Source of the DNA: Streptomyces sp. ERV7
GTDB taxonomy: Bacteria; Actinomycetota; Actinomycetes; Streptomycetales; Streptomycetaceae
Length of the DNA: 64,000 bases
Reading direction: 5' to 3'
Assembly: GCF_001653515.1 (NCBI RefSeq)
Contig: NZ_LYOY01000051.1
Location: 1,198,001-1,262,000, forward strand
Shown: positions 24,241-33,835 of the stretch, one piece after another
Position numbering within the stretch: position 1 is the stretch's first letter
Layout of the letters: each line of letters begins with the position of its first letter
Position numbers and translations under genes: made by a program
The notes under the pieces: generated by a model
Told to the model about the DNA's origin: nothing
What the model saw: only the letters and a program-made list of their open reading frames with translations
Databases searched by the model: none

Positions 24241-26193
24241 ATGACAGGTTCAGGGAACGGCCCGCTCACCGGGGTGCGCGTGGTCGAGCTGGCGGGGATC
24301 GGGCCCGGCCCGTTCGCCGCGATGCTCCTGGCCGACCTGGGCGCGGACGTGGTGCGGGTCGACCGCCCCGGCGGCGCGGGCCTGGCCGTCGACCCGGCGT
24401 ACGACCTGACCAACCGCAACAAGCGCTCCGTGCTGATCGACCTGAAGTCCGAGGACGGCCCCCGGCGCGTCCTCGACCTGGTCGAGAAGGCCGACATCCT
24501 CGTCGAGGGCTACCGCCCCGGCGTCGCCGAGCGCCTCGGCGTCGGGCCCGAGGAGTGCCTGGCCCGCAATCCGGGGCTGGTCTACGGACGGATGACCGGC
24601 TGGGGCCAGGAGGGCCCGCTCGCCGCCCGCGCCGGACACGACATCGCGTACATCGCCGTCACCGGCACCCTCGGCATGATCGGCAAGCCGGACGAGGGCC
24701 CGACCGTCCCGGCCAACCTGGTGGGCGACTACGCGGGCGGCTCGCTCTATCTCGTCGTCGGTGTCCTCGCCGCCCTCCAGCACGCCCGTACGAAGGGCGA
24801 GGGGCAGGTCGTGGACGCCGCGATCGTGGACGGCGCCGCCCACCTCGCCACCATGATCCACGGCATGATGGCGGCCGGCGGCTGGCAGGACCGGCGCGGC
24901 GCCAATCTGCTCGACGGCGGCTGCCCCTTCTACGGCACCTATGAGACCGCCGACGGCGAGTACATGGCCGTCGGCTCTCTTGAGCAGCAGTTCTACGACG
25001 AGTTCATCCGCCTCCTGGGCCTGGACGCGGTCGCCCCGGCCCGTAAGGACCTCGCCCGCTGGGAGGAACTGCGCACCGCGATCACCGAGCGGTTCCGCAC
25101 CCGTACGCGCGCGGAGTGGACGGCCGTCTTCGAGGGGTCGGACGCGTGTGTGGCGCCCGTGCTCTCGCTCCGTGAGGCCCCCGCCCACCCCCGCCAGGGC
25201 CTGCTCGGGCTCGCCGTGGACGAGGAGTACGGGGGCGGCGGCAACGCCGACTTCCGCTACAGCGCGGTGCTCGCCGAGGAGTTCACCAGGGCGGGCGCGG
25301 CAGGCCTGGCGATCGGGCTGCACAACGACATCATCGGGCCGTATCTGACCGGGCTCGCCACCGAGGAGCAGAGGCGGCGCTGGCTGCCGGGCTTCTGCGA
25401 CGGCTCCCTGATCACGGCGATCGCCATGACCGAGCCCGGCGCCGGATCCGACCTCCAGGGCATCGCCACGCACGCCGAGGACAAGGGCGACCACTGGCTG
25501 CTCAACGGCTCCAAGACGTTCATCTCCAACGGCATCCTCGCGGACCTGGTGATCGTCGTCGCCAGGACCACGCCCGAGGGCGGTGCGCACGGGCTCTCCC
25601 TGCTGGTCGTCGAGCGGGGCACGGCCGGCTTCGAGCGCGGTCGCAACCTCGACAAGATCGGCCAGAAGTCCCAGGACACGGCCGAGCTGTTCTTCACCGA
25701 CGTACGCGTTCCCAAGGAGAACCTCCTCGGCGAGCTCAACGGCGCCTTCGTCCACCTGATGACCAATCTCGCGCAGGAGCGCATGGCCATCGCCGTCGCC
25801 GGGATCGCCGCCGCCGAACACCTCCTTGAGATCACCACGCGGTATGTGAAGGAGCGCGAGGCCTTCGGGCGGCCACTGGCCACCAAGCAGCACATCCGCT
25901 TCGAGATCGCCGAGATGGCCACCGAGTGCGCCGTCACCCGTTCGTTCCTCGACCGCTGCATCGTGGATCACTCGAACGGGGAACTCGACGCCGTGCACGC
26001 CTCGATGGCCAAGTGGTGGGCCACCGAGCTCCAGAAGCGCACCGCCGACCGCTGTCTGCAACTGCACGGCGGCTACGGCTATATGAGCGAGTACCGCGTC
26101 GCCAGGGCTTTCACGGACGGACGCATCCAGACCATCTACGGCGGGACCACCGAGATCATGAAGGAGATCATCGGTCGTTCCCTGCTCGGCTAA
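24241..26193 (+). CDS. Chimeric protein: CaiB/BaiF-type CoA transferase fused to an N-truncated acyl-CoA dehydrogenase
   Basis: 650 residues. Residues 1-317 are a family III CoA transferase (GVRVVELAGIGPGPFAAMLL, catalytic Asp in VGDYAGGSLYL, CVAPVLSLREAPAHP). At residue 318 (near 25192) it switches to RQGLLGLAVDEEYGGGG, which normally lies about 50 residues inside an acyl-CoA dehydrogenase. The rest of that enzyme is intact (AMTEPGAGSDLQ, NGSKTFISNG, LHGGYGYMSEY, and the catalytic-Glu region TIYGGTTEIMKE). The transferase C-terminus and the first helices of the dehydrogenase are absent. The frame is open throughout. Two adjacent operon genes seem joined by an internal deletion; assembly error is the alternative. 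Thiolase and fadB follow. Confidence 0.85.
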   Translation: MTGSGNGPLTGVRVVELAGIGPGPFAAMLLADLGADVVRVDRPGGAGLAVDPAYDLTNRNKRSVLIDLKSEDGPRRVLDLVEKADILVEGYRPGVAERLGVGPEECLARNPGLVYGRMTGWGQEGPLAARAGHDIAYIAVTGTLGMIGKPDEGPTVPANLVGDYAGGSLYLVVGVLAALQHARTKGEGQVVDAAIVDGAAHLATMIHGMMAAGGWQDRRGANLLDGGCPFYGTYETADGEYMAVGSLEQQFYDEFIRLLGLDAVAPARKDLARWEELRTAITERFRTRTRAEWTAVFEGSDACVAPVLSLREAPAHPRQGLLGLAVDEEYGGGGNADFRYSAVLAEEFTRAGAAGLAIGLHNDIIGPYLTGLATEEQRRRWLPGFCDGSLITAIAMTEPGAGSDLQGIATHAEDKGDHWLLNGSKTFISNGILADLVIVVARTTPEGGAHGLSLLVVERGTAGFERGRNLDKIGQKSQDTAELFFTDVRVPKENLLGELNGAFVHLMTNLAQERMAIAVAGIAAAEHLLEITTRYVKEREAFGRPLATKQHIRFEIAEMATECAVTRSFLDRCIVDHSNGELDAVHASMAKWWATELQKRTADRCLQLHGGYGYMSEYRVARAFTDGRIQTIYGGTTEIMKEIIGRSLLG

Positions 26194-26214
26194 CCCTCCT
26201 TGAAAGGCTTTTCA

Positions 26215-27429
<1,215 letters not shown>

Positions 27430-27470
27430 CCGTCCTCTTCCCGGCCAACCCCGTTACGGAGCAGCATCAC

Positions 27471-29645
27471 ATGACCGAGAGCACGACCATCCGCTGGGAA
27501 CAGGACGAGACCGGCGTCGTCACCCTCGTCCTCGACGACCCCAACCAGTCCGCCAACACGATGAACCAGGCCTTCAAGGACTCCATCGCGGCGATCGCCG
27601 ACCGCGCCGAGGCCGAGAAGGACTCCATCCGGGGCATCGTCTACACCTCCGCCAAGAAGACGTTCTTCGCGGGCGGCGACCTCAAGGAAATGATCCAGGT
27701 CGGCCCCGAGAACGCCCAGCAGGCCTTCGACACCGGCACCGCCATCAAGCACTCGCTGCGCCGTATCGAGACCCTGGGCAAGCCGGTCGTCGCCGCCATC
27801 AACGGCGCGGCGCTCGGCGGCGGTTACGAGATCGCCCTCGCCAGCCACCACCGCATCGCCCTAGACGCCCCCGGCTCCAAGATCGGCCTGCCCGAGGTCA
27901 CCCTCGGCCTGCTCCCGGCGGGTGGCGGCGTGACCCGTACCGTCCGTCTGATGGGCATCGCGGACGCGCTCCTCAAGGTGCTGCTCCAGGGCACCCAGTA
28001 CACCCCTCGGCGGGCGCTGGAGAACGGCCTGGTGCACGAGGTCGCGGCCACGCCCGAGGAGATGCTCGCCAAGGCCCGCGCCTTCATCGACGCGAACCCC
28101 GAGTCCCAGCAGCCCTGGGACGTCAAGGGCTACCGGATCCCGGGCGGCACCCCGTCGAACCCGAAGTTCGCCGCCAACCTGCCCGCCTTCCCGGCCAACC
28201 TCAAGAAGCAGCTGAACGGCGCCCCCTACCCGGCCCCGCGCAACATCCTCGCGGCCGCCGTCGAGGGCTCCCAGGTCGACTTCGAGACCGCCCTGACCAT
28301 CGAGGCCCGCTACTTCACCGAGCTGGTCACCGGCCAGACCGCGAAGAACATGATCCAGGCGTTCTTCTTCGACCTCCAGGCCGTCAACTCCGGTGCCAAC
28401 CGCCCCAAGGGCATCGAGCCGCGCCCGGTCCGCAAGGTCGCCGTCCTCGGCGCCGGCATGATGGGCGCGGGCATCGCGTACTCGTGCGCCCGGGCCGGCA
28501 TCGAGGTCGTCCTCAAGGACGTCTCGCCGGAGGCCGCGCAGAAGGGCAAGGAGTACGCGGAGAAGCTCCTCGCCAAGGCGCTCTCGCGGGGCCGCACCAC
28601 CGAGGCGAAGCGGGACGAGATCCTCGCCCGGATCACCCCCACCGCCACCCCGCAGGACCTGGCGGGCTGCGACGCGGTGATCGAGGCGGTCTTCGAGAAC
28701 ACCGAGCTCAAGCACAAGGTGTTCCAGGAGATCCAGGACGTCGTCGAGCCGGACGCGCTGCTCTGCTCCAACACCTCGACGCTGCCGATCACCGGCCTCG
28801 CCGAGGGCGTCACCCGCCAGGCCGACTTCATCGGGCTGCACTTCTTCTCGCCCGTCGACAAGATGCCGCTCGTCGAGATCATCAAGGGCGAGCGCACCGG
28901 CGAGGAGGCGCTGGCCCGCGCCTTCGACCTGGTCCGTCAGATCAAGAAGACCCCGATCGTGGTCAACGACTCGCGCGGCTTCTTCACCTCGCGGGTCATC
29001 GGCCAGTTCATCAACGAGGGCGTCGCGATGCTCGGCGAGGGCGTCGAGCCCGCCTCCATCGAGCAGGCGGCGGGCCAGGCGGGCTACCCCGCCAAGGTGC
29101 TCTCGCTGATGGACGAGCTGACCCTGACCCTGCCCCGCAAGATCCGCGACGAGACGCGGCGCGCGGTCGAGGAGGCGGGCGGCGTCTGGCCCGGCCACCC
29201 GGCGGACGCGGTCATCGACCGCATGGTGGACGAGTTCGGCCGCCCCGGCCGCAGCGGTGGCGCGGGCTTCTACGAGTACGACGGCGAAGGCAAGCGCGTA
29301 CGGCTGTGGCCGGGCCTGCGCGAGCACTTCGGCCAGCCGGGCGCGGAGGTCCCCTTCGAGGACATGAAGGAGCGGATGCTCTTCGCCGAGTCGCTCGACA
29401 CCGTCCGCCTCTTCGAGGAGGGCGTGCTGACCTCGGTCGCCGACGCCAACATCGGCTCCATCATGGGCATCGGCTTCCCGGCCTGGACGGGCGGCGTGAT
29501 CCAGTACATCAACGGTTACGAGGGTGGTCTGCCGGGCTTCGTGGCCCGCGCCCGCGAACTGGCCGAGCGCTACGGCGACCGCTTCCTGCCGCCCGCGCTG
29601 CTCGTGGAGAAGGCGGAGAAGGGCGAGAAGTTCACCGACGCGTGA
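27471..29645 (+). CDS. fadB: Fatty-acid oxidation complex alpha subunit (enoyl-CoA hydratase/3-hydroxyacyl-CoA dehydrogenase)
   Basis: 724 residues. The N-terminal crotonase domain (oxyanion region FFAGGDLKEM, NGAALGGGYEIALA) hydrates enoyl-CoA. From about residue 326 a 3-hydroxyacyl-CoA dehydrogenase follows with NAD site VAVLGAGMMGAGIA, substrate region FIGLHFFSPVDKMPLVEII and SRGFFTSRV. The C-terminal domain (GRPGRSGGAGFYEY) completes the usual length. ATG 27471 has GGAG 9 bases upstream. It works with the upstream thiolase as the trifunctional complex. A strong hairpin follows the stop. Confidence 0.95.
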   Translation: MTESTTIRWEQDETGVVTLVLDDPNQSANTMNQAFKDSIAAIADRAEAEKDSIRGIVYTSAKKTFFAGGDLKEMIQVGPENAQQAFDTGTAIKHSLRRIETLGKPVVAAINGAALGGGYEIALASHHRIALDAPGSKIGLPEVTLGLLPAGGGVTRTVRLMGIADALLKVLLQGTQYTPRRALENGLVHEVAATPEEMLAKARAFIDANPESQQPWDVKGYRIPGGTPSNPKFAANLPAFPANLKKQLNGAPYPAPRNILAAAVEGSQVDFETALTIEARYFTELVTGQTAKNMIQAFFFDLQAVNSGANRPKGIEPRPVRKVAVLGAGMMGAGIAYSCARAGIEVVLKDVSPEAAQKGKEYAEKLLAKALSRGRTTEAKRDEILARITPTATPQDLAGCDAVIEAVFENTELKHKVFQEIQDVVEPDALLCSNTSTLPITGLAEGVTRQADFIGLHFFSPVDKMPLVEIIKGERTGEEALARAFDLVRQIKKTPIVVNDSRGFFTSRVIGQFINEGVAMLGEGVEPASIEQAAGQAGYPAKVLSLMDELTLTLPRKIRDETRRAVEEAGGVWPGHPADAVIDRMVDEFGRPGRSGGAGFYEYDGEGKRVRLWPGLREHFGQPGAEVPFEDMKERMLFAESLDTVRLFEEGVLTSVADANIGSIMGIGFPAWTGGVIQYINGYEGGLPGFVARARELAERYGDRFLPPALLVEKAEKGEKFTDA

Positions 29646-29656
29646 GCGAGGGGTGA

Positions 29657-29684
29657 GGGCGGGGGACCGGAGAGTCCCCCGCCC
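29657..29684. terminator. Bidirectional terminator between fadB and the MerR gene
   Basis: A perfect 11-bp stem (GGGCGGGGGAC / GTCCCCCGCCC) with a 6-base loop lies in the 40-base gap between the convergent stops. It can serve both genes. Confidence 0.85.
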
Positions 29685-29685
29685 G

Positions 29686-30423
29686 TCACTCCGACTCGGC
29701 GCGGAACGCCGCCCGCAGCTCTTCCTTGAGCGACCGCTGGAACGCGGTGACCAGGGCCTGCACCACCATGGGCTGCATATGGGCCGACAGCGACCGCATC
29801 GCCGCCACATGGTCCGGATCCGACTCCCGCTCCCGGTACGGGTTCCACACCTCGTCCCGGAACAGCCGTGTCAGCTCGTGCGCGGCCGAGCGGGTGTGTT
29901 CGAGGAGCACGGTCCGCGCCGCCAGGATCGTCTCGTGCGCGATCGGCACGTCCAGGAGCTGCACCCCGAGCGCGAGCAGTCCGGGGTCGACCAGGAACGC
30001 GTCGGCCCTGCCCTCGGTCCGCTCAAGGACGCTCATCGCGGCCAGCCGGTCGAGATCCGTGTCGGACAGCGGCCGCCCGGCCCGCCGCTCCAGCTCGGCC
30101 CGGGTCGCCTCCTCGGCGGCGTCCGGCGCCCAGGAGGCGACCACGGCCCGGTGGATGGCCAGGTCGTGCGCGCTGAGGTCGGCCGGCAGCTGCTCCAGAT
30201 AGCGCTCGATCGCGGCCAGCGTCATCCCGTGGTGCTGCAACTCCTCGATGAGTGCCAGCCGGGACAGATGCGCCGGGCCGTAGTGGCCGACGCGTCGGGG
30301 CCCGATGGCGGGGGGCGGCAGCAGGCCTCGGGTGCTGTAGAAACGGATGGTGCGCACGGTGACCCCGGCCCGCGCGGCCAGTTCGTCGACCGTCAGGGTC
30401 GGCTCCTCGGTCTCCGTCGCCAT
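29686..30423 (-). CDS. MerR-family transcriptional regulator
   Basis: 245 residues. The N-terminal winged helix has TVDELAARAGVTVRTIRFYS and GHYGPAHLSRLALIEELQHHG, standard MerR elements. The long C-terminal region (about 75-245) is helical, has no Cys metal site and is longer than metal-sensing MerR proteins, which suggests an organic or lipid effector. It is convergent with fadB, so control of beta-oxidation is possible but unproven. Its own promoter carries a CAACAGT/ACTGTTG inverted repeat, suggesting autoregulation. Confidence 0.88.
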   Translation of the reverse strand: MATETEEPTLTVDELAARAGVTVRTIRFYSTRGLLPPPAIGPRRVGHYGPAHLSRLALIEELQHHGMTLAAIERYLEQLPADLSAHDLAIHRAVVASWAPDAAEEATRAELERRAGRPLSDTDLDRLAAMSVLERTEGRADAFLVDPGLLALGVQLLDVPIAHETILAARTVLLEHTRSAAHELTRLFRDEVWNPYRERESDPDHVAAMRSLSAHMQPMVVQALVTAFQRSLKEELRAAFRAESE

Positions 30424-30461
30424 GGCGGTGCCTCGTTTCCCCGGGTGCGCGGACTGCGATG

Positions 30462-30493
30462 CAACAGTATTGCTGTCTCACCACTGTTGTCAC
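30462..30493 (-). promoter_or_regulatory. MerR-gene promoter with 7-bp inverted repeat
   Basis: On the minus strand GTGACA (30493-30488) and TACTGT (30469-30464) are 18 bases apart. CAACAGT (30462-30468) and ACTGTTG (30483-30489) form perfect inverted arms spaced by 14 bases, placed across the spacer as MerR-family operators usually are. Confidence 0.5.
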
Positions 30494-30533
30494 CCACGCC
30501 GTGGTCACCCACCCGGGGAACGGGCCGCCCGGC

Positions 30534-31523
30534 TCAGCCGCCCGCGACCAGCGGGTAGTGGTCGGAGAGGTTGGTGTACGTGTAGCTCTTGCCCCAGCTG
30601 CTCACCGTCCAGGGCGCCGACTGCTCCTTGACGACGTCGTTGTTCCAGCCGGAGGGACGGGCGTGCCCCTGGTAGTGGAGCACGTAGTCGAGGTCCTCGC
30701 GCGGCTCACCGGGGTAGCGGTAGGCGGCGATGGAGTTGTCGACGGTGTCGAACGAGTACGTGTGCCCGGTGCGCGAGTCCGCCCCGACGAGCCCACCGTC
30801 GCTGAGCATCGAGGCGTACTCGGCGCTGTGCGAGTCGACGTTGAGGTCACCGGCGAGCATGACCTCCTCGTTCGCCGGGATGTTCTTGGCGTCGAGGAAC
30901 GACTTGACGGCCTTGAGCTGGAGCGAGCGGTCCTTGGCGGCCTCGCCCGCGCCGCAGCCGGAGTCGGTGGACTGGAGGTGGGTGCCCACGACGTGCACCT
31001 TGGTGCCGTTGACGTTCAGCACGACGTAGGCGATGCCCTTGTTGGACCACCAGTCGGCGCCGCAGGCGTCCTTGAAGATCACCTGCTCCTTGCGGAGGAT
31101 CGGCCACTTGCTGAGCACGGTGACACCGCCGTCCTCGGGTGTCGTCGAGGAGTACGAGCCGCTCGTCGCGTCCCAGCCGTCCTTGCTCCGGCCGACGACG
31201 GGGGTCTGGTACGGGTACTGGGCGGCGGCGTTCCGCTTCAGCGCGTCCGAGGTGGTGTTGTCGAACGCCTCCTGAAGGACGACGACGTCGTTGCCCTGGA
31301 AGAAGGGAGCGGCCGGTATCGCCTGGGCCCGGTGCTCCTGGCCCCAGTTCGGGTAGAGGTTGGTGCTCATCATGAACGTGTTGTAGCTGAGCACCTTCAG
31401 CCGGGGCGCGTCCGCGGCGGCGGTGGCGGCCGAGGCCGACGGGGTGGCGGCGGCCAGCGTGACGGCGGCGAGCGCGGTGGCGAGGGCCGCGCCGGGGACA
31501 CGGCGAAGCGCGGAGTGCGGCAC
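30534..31523 (-). CDS. sph: Secreted sphingomyelin phosphodiesterase (neutral sphingomyelinase, DNase I fold)
   Basis: 329 residues from GTG 31523 with GGGAG 5 bases upstream. A signal peptide (ALATALAAVTLAAATPSASA) precedes an endonuclease/exonuclease/phosphatase domain. Metal and catalytic positions are visible: SYNTFMMS, VLQEAFD (Glu), GTHLQSTD, LAGDLNVD and the terminal LSDHYPL with the catalytic Asp-His. These hydrolyse sphingomyelin and related phospholipids to release phosphocholine. It lies upstream of the MerR gene on the same strand, but the 110-base gap contains that gene's own promoter. A 16-bp palindrome lies 59 bases upstream. Confidence 0.92.
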   Translation of the reverse strand: MPHSALRRVPGAALATALAAVTLAAATPSASAATAAADAPRLKVLSYNTFMMSTNLYPNWGQEHRAQAIPAAPFFQGNDVVVLQEAFDNTTSDALKRNAAAQYPYQTPVVGRSKDGWDATSGSYSSTTPEDGGVTVLSKWPILRKEQVIFKDACGADWWSNKGIAYVVLNVNGTKVHVVGTHLQSTDSGCGAGEAAKDRSLQLKAVKSFLDAKNIPANEEVMLAGDLNVDSHSAEYASMLSDGGLVGADSRTGHTYSFDTVDNSIAAYRYPGEPREDLDYVLHYQGHARPSGWNNDVVKEQSAPWTVSSWGKSYTYTNLSDHYPLVAGG

Positions 31524-31581
31524 TGGAACTCCCGTGGGTGAAGTGGGGGGTTGGACTGGCGCGCACATCAAATCAGCCACA

Positions 31582-31597
31582 GTTACCTTGGGGTAAC
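31582..31597. promoter_or_regulatory. GTTACC-TTGG-GGTAAC inverted repeat upstream of sph
   Basis: A perfect 6-4-6 inverted repeat is located between sph (start 31523) and the divergent MpaB-like gene. It could be an operator for either gene; no matching regulator was recognised. Confidence 0.4.
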
Positions 31598-31730
31598 CAT
31601 CTGGTGGCGCAATTCTTTACTGGGGCGTAACGAGCGGGCGATCTTGGTGCGCCGGGCCCCTGGGTGACGGACGGGACCCCGGGTGACAGAGGGGGAAATG
31701 TGTCATCTGTCATCTGGTAAGCCTGGATAC

Positions 31731-32612
31731 ATGATCGAAAGCCGTACGCCGTCCGCCCCCGTCCCGCCTCCGCCCGGCGGTGTCCTGTGGAGCCTCGCCG
31801 GCGACGTGCGGATGCTGCTCACGCTGCCCGCCGCACTCACCCTCCAGGTCGCGCACCCGGCCGTCGGCGCCGGGGTCGATGAGCACTCCGTGTTCCGGAC
31901 CGACCCCTGGGGGCGCGGCGAGCGCTCCCTGCGCTCCCTCCAGCTGTGGGTGTACGGCGGCGAGGCGGCGGCCGAGGAGGGGCGGCGGCTGCGCCGGCTG
32001 CACCGGACCATCCAGGGCGCCGATACCCGGGGCCGCCGCTACCACGCGCTGACCCCGGCCAACTACGCCTGGGTGCACGCCACCGGCTATCCCGTCTTCG
32101 CCCACTCCCAGAAGTATCTGAACCGCCCCCTCACCGAGGCCCAGGAGCGGCAGATGTACGCGGAGTGGCTCCAGGTCGGACGCATCCTGGGCATCCACGA
32201 CCGGGACATGCCGCAGACCATCGAGGAGTTCTGGCCGTACTACCGCAAGATGCTGGGCGACGAGATCGCCTCCAACGCGGTCGTCGAGGAACTCATATCC
32301 GTCGACGCGAAGGTCCCGGCCCCCGACCGCGGCCCGCTCCCCGTCCGGCTGCTGCTCCGGCTGTGCTGGCCGGTGCTGCTGCCTCCGATCGCCCGGTTCC
32401 GGCGCTTCGTGACCCTCGGGTTCCTGCCGCCGGACGCCCGCGAGGCGCTCGGCCTGGAGTGGACCGACGCACAGGAGCGGAAACTGCGCCGGTTCGGCCG
32501 CGTGGTGCGGGCCGTCGTGCCCGTACTGCCCGAGCGGCTGCGCTACCTCCCGCTCGCCCGGGAGGCGAGGGCGCGGTTCAGGACGGGGAGCTCCGGCCCG
32601 CGGCCCCGGTGA
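31731..32612 (+). CDS. MpaB-like oxygenase family protein (DUF2236)
   Basis: 293 residues. The DUF2236 signature is visible: AALTLQVAHPAVGAGV with its His near the N-terminus, GADTRGRRYHALTPANYAWVH, and DRDMPQTIEEFWPYY. Family members include latex-clearing-protein-like and MpaB-type enzymes with a haem bound by conserved His. The substrate is unknown. ATG 31731 follows an extended -10-like TGGTAAGCC 7 bases upstream, suggesting leaderless expression; ATG 31698 (behind AGGGGG) and GTG 31683 are alternatives. It converges with the LacI regulator 3 bases beyond its stop. Confidence 0.85.
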   Translation: MIESRTPSAPVPPPPGGVLWSLAGDVRMLLTLPAALTLQVAHPAVGAGVDEHSVFRTDPWGRGERSLRSLQLWVYGGEAAAEEGRRLRRLHRTIQGADTRGRRYHALTPANYAWVHATGYPVFAHSQKYLNRPLTEAQERQMYAEWLQVGRILGIHDRDMPQTIEEFWPYYRKMLGDEIASNAVVEELISVDAKVPAPDRGPLPVRLLLRLCWPVLLPPIARFRRFVTLGFLPPDAREALGLEWTDAQERKLRRFGRVVRAVVPVLPERLRYLPLAREARARFRTGSSGPRPR

Positions 32613-32615
32613 CTC

Positions 32616-33650
32616 TCAGGCCGACGCCCGCTTCACCAGCGCCGTCTCCATGATCACCGACGTCGGCGCGGTCGCCGGGCCTTCGCGCAGGCCCCGCAGC
32701 AGCAGCCGGGCCATCAGCCGGCCCATCCCCTCGATGTCCTGGCGGACCGTGGTCAGCGGCGGGTCGGTGCTCTCGGCCACCCCGTGCATGTCGTCGAAGC
32801 CGACCAGGGCCACGTCCTTCGGCACCCGGCGCCCCCGCTCGCGCAGCACCCGCAGGGCGCCCGAGGCCATGAGGTCGTTCGCCGCGAACACCGCGTCCAG
32901 GTCCGGGCGCCGCCCCAGCAGCCGGGCCATCGCGAGGGCCCCGCTCTCCGCCGTGAAGGCGCCGTGCTCGACCAGCTCGGGGTCGGCGTCGGGCAGCACG
33001 TCGTGGAACCCGTCGAGCCGGTCCGTCGCCGACGTCTGGTCGCTGGGGCCCGCGATGTGGGCGACACGGGTGCGGCCGAGCGAGAGCAGATGGCGGACGG
33101 CCTGTCTGGCGCCGCCCCGGTTGTCGGCGTCCACATACGGCACGGGCCGCTCGCCCGGCGCCGTCGGCCAGCTCGGGCGGCCCCCGTACACCGTGGGCAT
33201 CCCCGTCCTGCGGGCGATCGCGGGCAGCGGGTCGTCGGTGTGCAGCGAGAAGGCGAGCGCGCCGTCGACGTGGCCGCCCGCCAGATAGCGGGCGATCCGG
33301 TCGTAGTCGCCCGGCCCCTCCACCAGGAGCAGCACCAACTGGGTGTCGTGCGCGGTCAGTTCCCTGCTGATACCCCGGATCTGCTGCGAGAAGAACGGGT
33401 CGGAGAAGATCCTGATCTCCGGCTCGGGGATGATCACGGCGACGGCGCCGGTGCGCCGGGTGACCAGGGTGCGGGCGGCGTGGTTGGGGACGTAACCCAG
33501 CTCCTCGACCGCCTGGCGCACCTTGTCGACCAGCGGTGGCCGCACCCCCGTGCCGCCGTTGACGACCCGGGAGGCCGTGGCCCGTGAGACGCCGGCGCGC
33601 GCCGCGACGGCTTCCAGGGTGGGGCGGGCCCCCAGGTGCTGCTCGGTCAC
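32616..33650 (-). CDS. LacI-family transcriptional regulator
   Basis: 344 residues from GTG 33650. The LacI helix-turn-helix (LEAVAARAGVSRATASRVVN) and hinge (ELGYVPNHAARTLVT) lead into a periplasmic-binding-protein-like effector domain (AVIIPEPEIRIFSDPFF, DGALAFSLH, ALVGFDD, LTTVRQDIEGMGRL). Such regulators normally repress sugar-use genes and respond to a carbohydrate. No sugar transporter or catabolic gene is adjacent, so the target is not evident. A GAGAGCGCTTAC sequence 71 bases upstream has the AGCGCT core common in LacI operators and may mark autoregulation. Confidence 0.93.
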   Translation of the reverse strand: MTEQHLGARPTLEAVAARAGVSRATASRVVNGGTGVRPPLVDKVRQAVEELGYVPNHAARTLVTRRTGAVAVIIPEPEIRIFSDPFFSQQIRGISRELTAHDTQLVLLLVEGPGDYDRIARYLAGGHVDGALAFSLHTDDPLPAIARRTGMPTVYGGRPSWPTAPGERPVPYVDADNRGGARQAVRHLLSLGRTRVAHIAGPSDQTSATDRLDGFHDVLPDADPELVEHGAFTAESGALAMARLLGRRPDLDAVFAANDLMASGALRVLRERGRRVPKDVALVGFDDMHGVAESTDPPLTTVRQDIEGMGRLMARLLLRGLREGPATAPTSVIMETALVKRASA

Positions 33651-33720
33651 GGCGGGTGCTCCTCGCGGGCGGCGGACGGCGATGCGCCGCCTTCAGCGTA
33701 TCGGGTGCCAACACGCCGCT

Positions 33721-33732
33721 GAGAGCGCTTAC
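33721..33732. promoter_or_regulatory. Possible LacI-family operator
   Basis: GAGAGCGCTTAC contains the palindromic AGCGCT core typical of LacI-family operators and lies upstream of the LacI gene. Outside the core the symmetry is poor, so the call is tentative. Confidence 0.3.
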
Positions 33733-33783
33733 TTCATCTTCCTGGGCCTTGTTCCCGGGCCTCGTTTGCGGGCCTCGGAGAAC

Positions 33784-33826
33784 CCGGTGGGCGGGCGCGG
33801 GCTCCGCGGCCGCGCCCGCCCACCGG
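33784..33826 (-). terminator. Strong hairpin terminator after the M1 aminopeptidase gene
   Basis: A perfect 17-bp stem (33784-33800 with 33810-33826) and 9-base loop start 10 bases beyond the M1 stop. It separates this gene from the downstream LacI regulator on the same strand. Confidence 0.85.
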
Positions 33827-33835
33827 CCGACCGTG

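Noticed and set aside
31560..31600. Possible PHO box upstream of the sphingomyelinase gene
   Set aside because: The sequence contains GGTTACCCC, but it lacks the 11-base direct repeats of GTTCACC type; it is better described as a GTTACC/GGTAAC inverted repeat.
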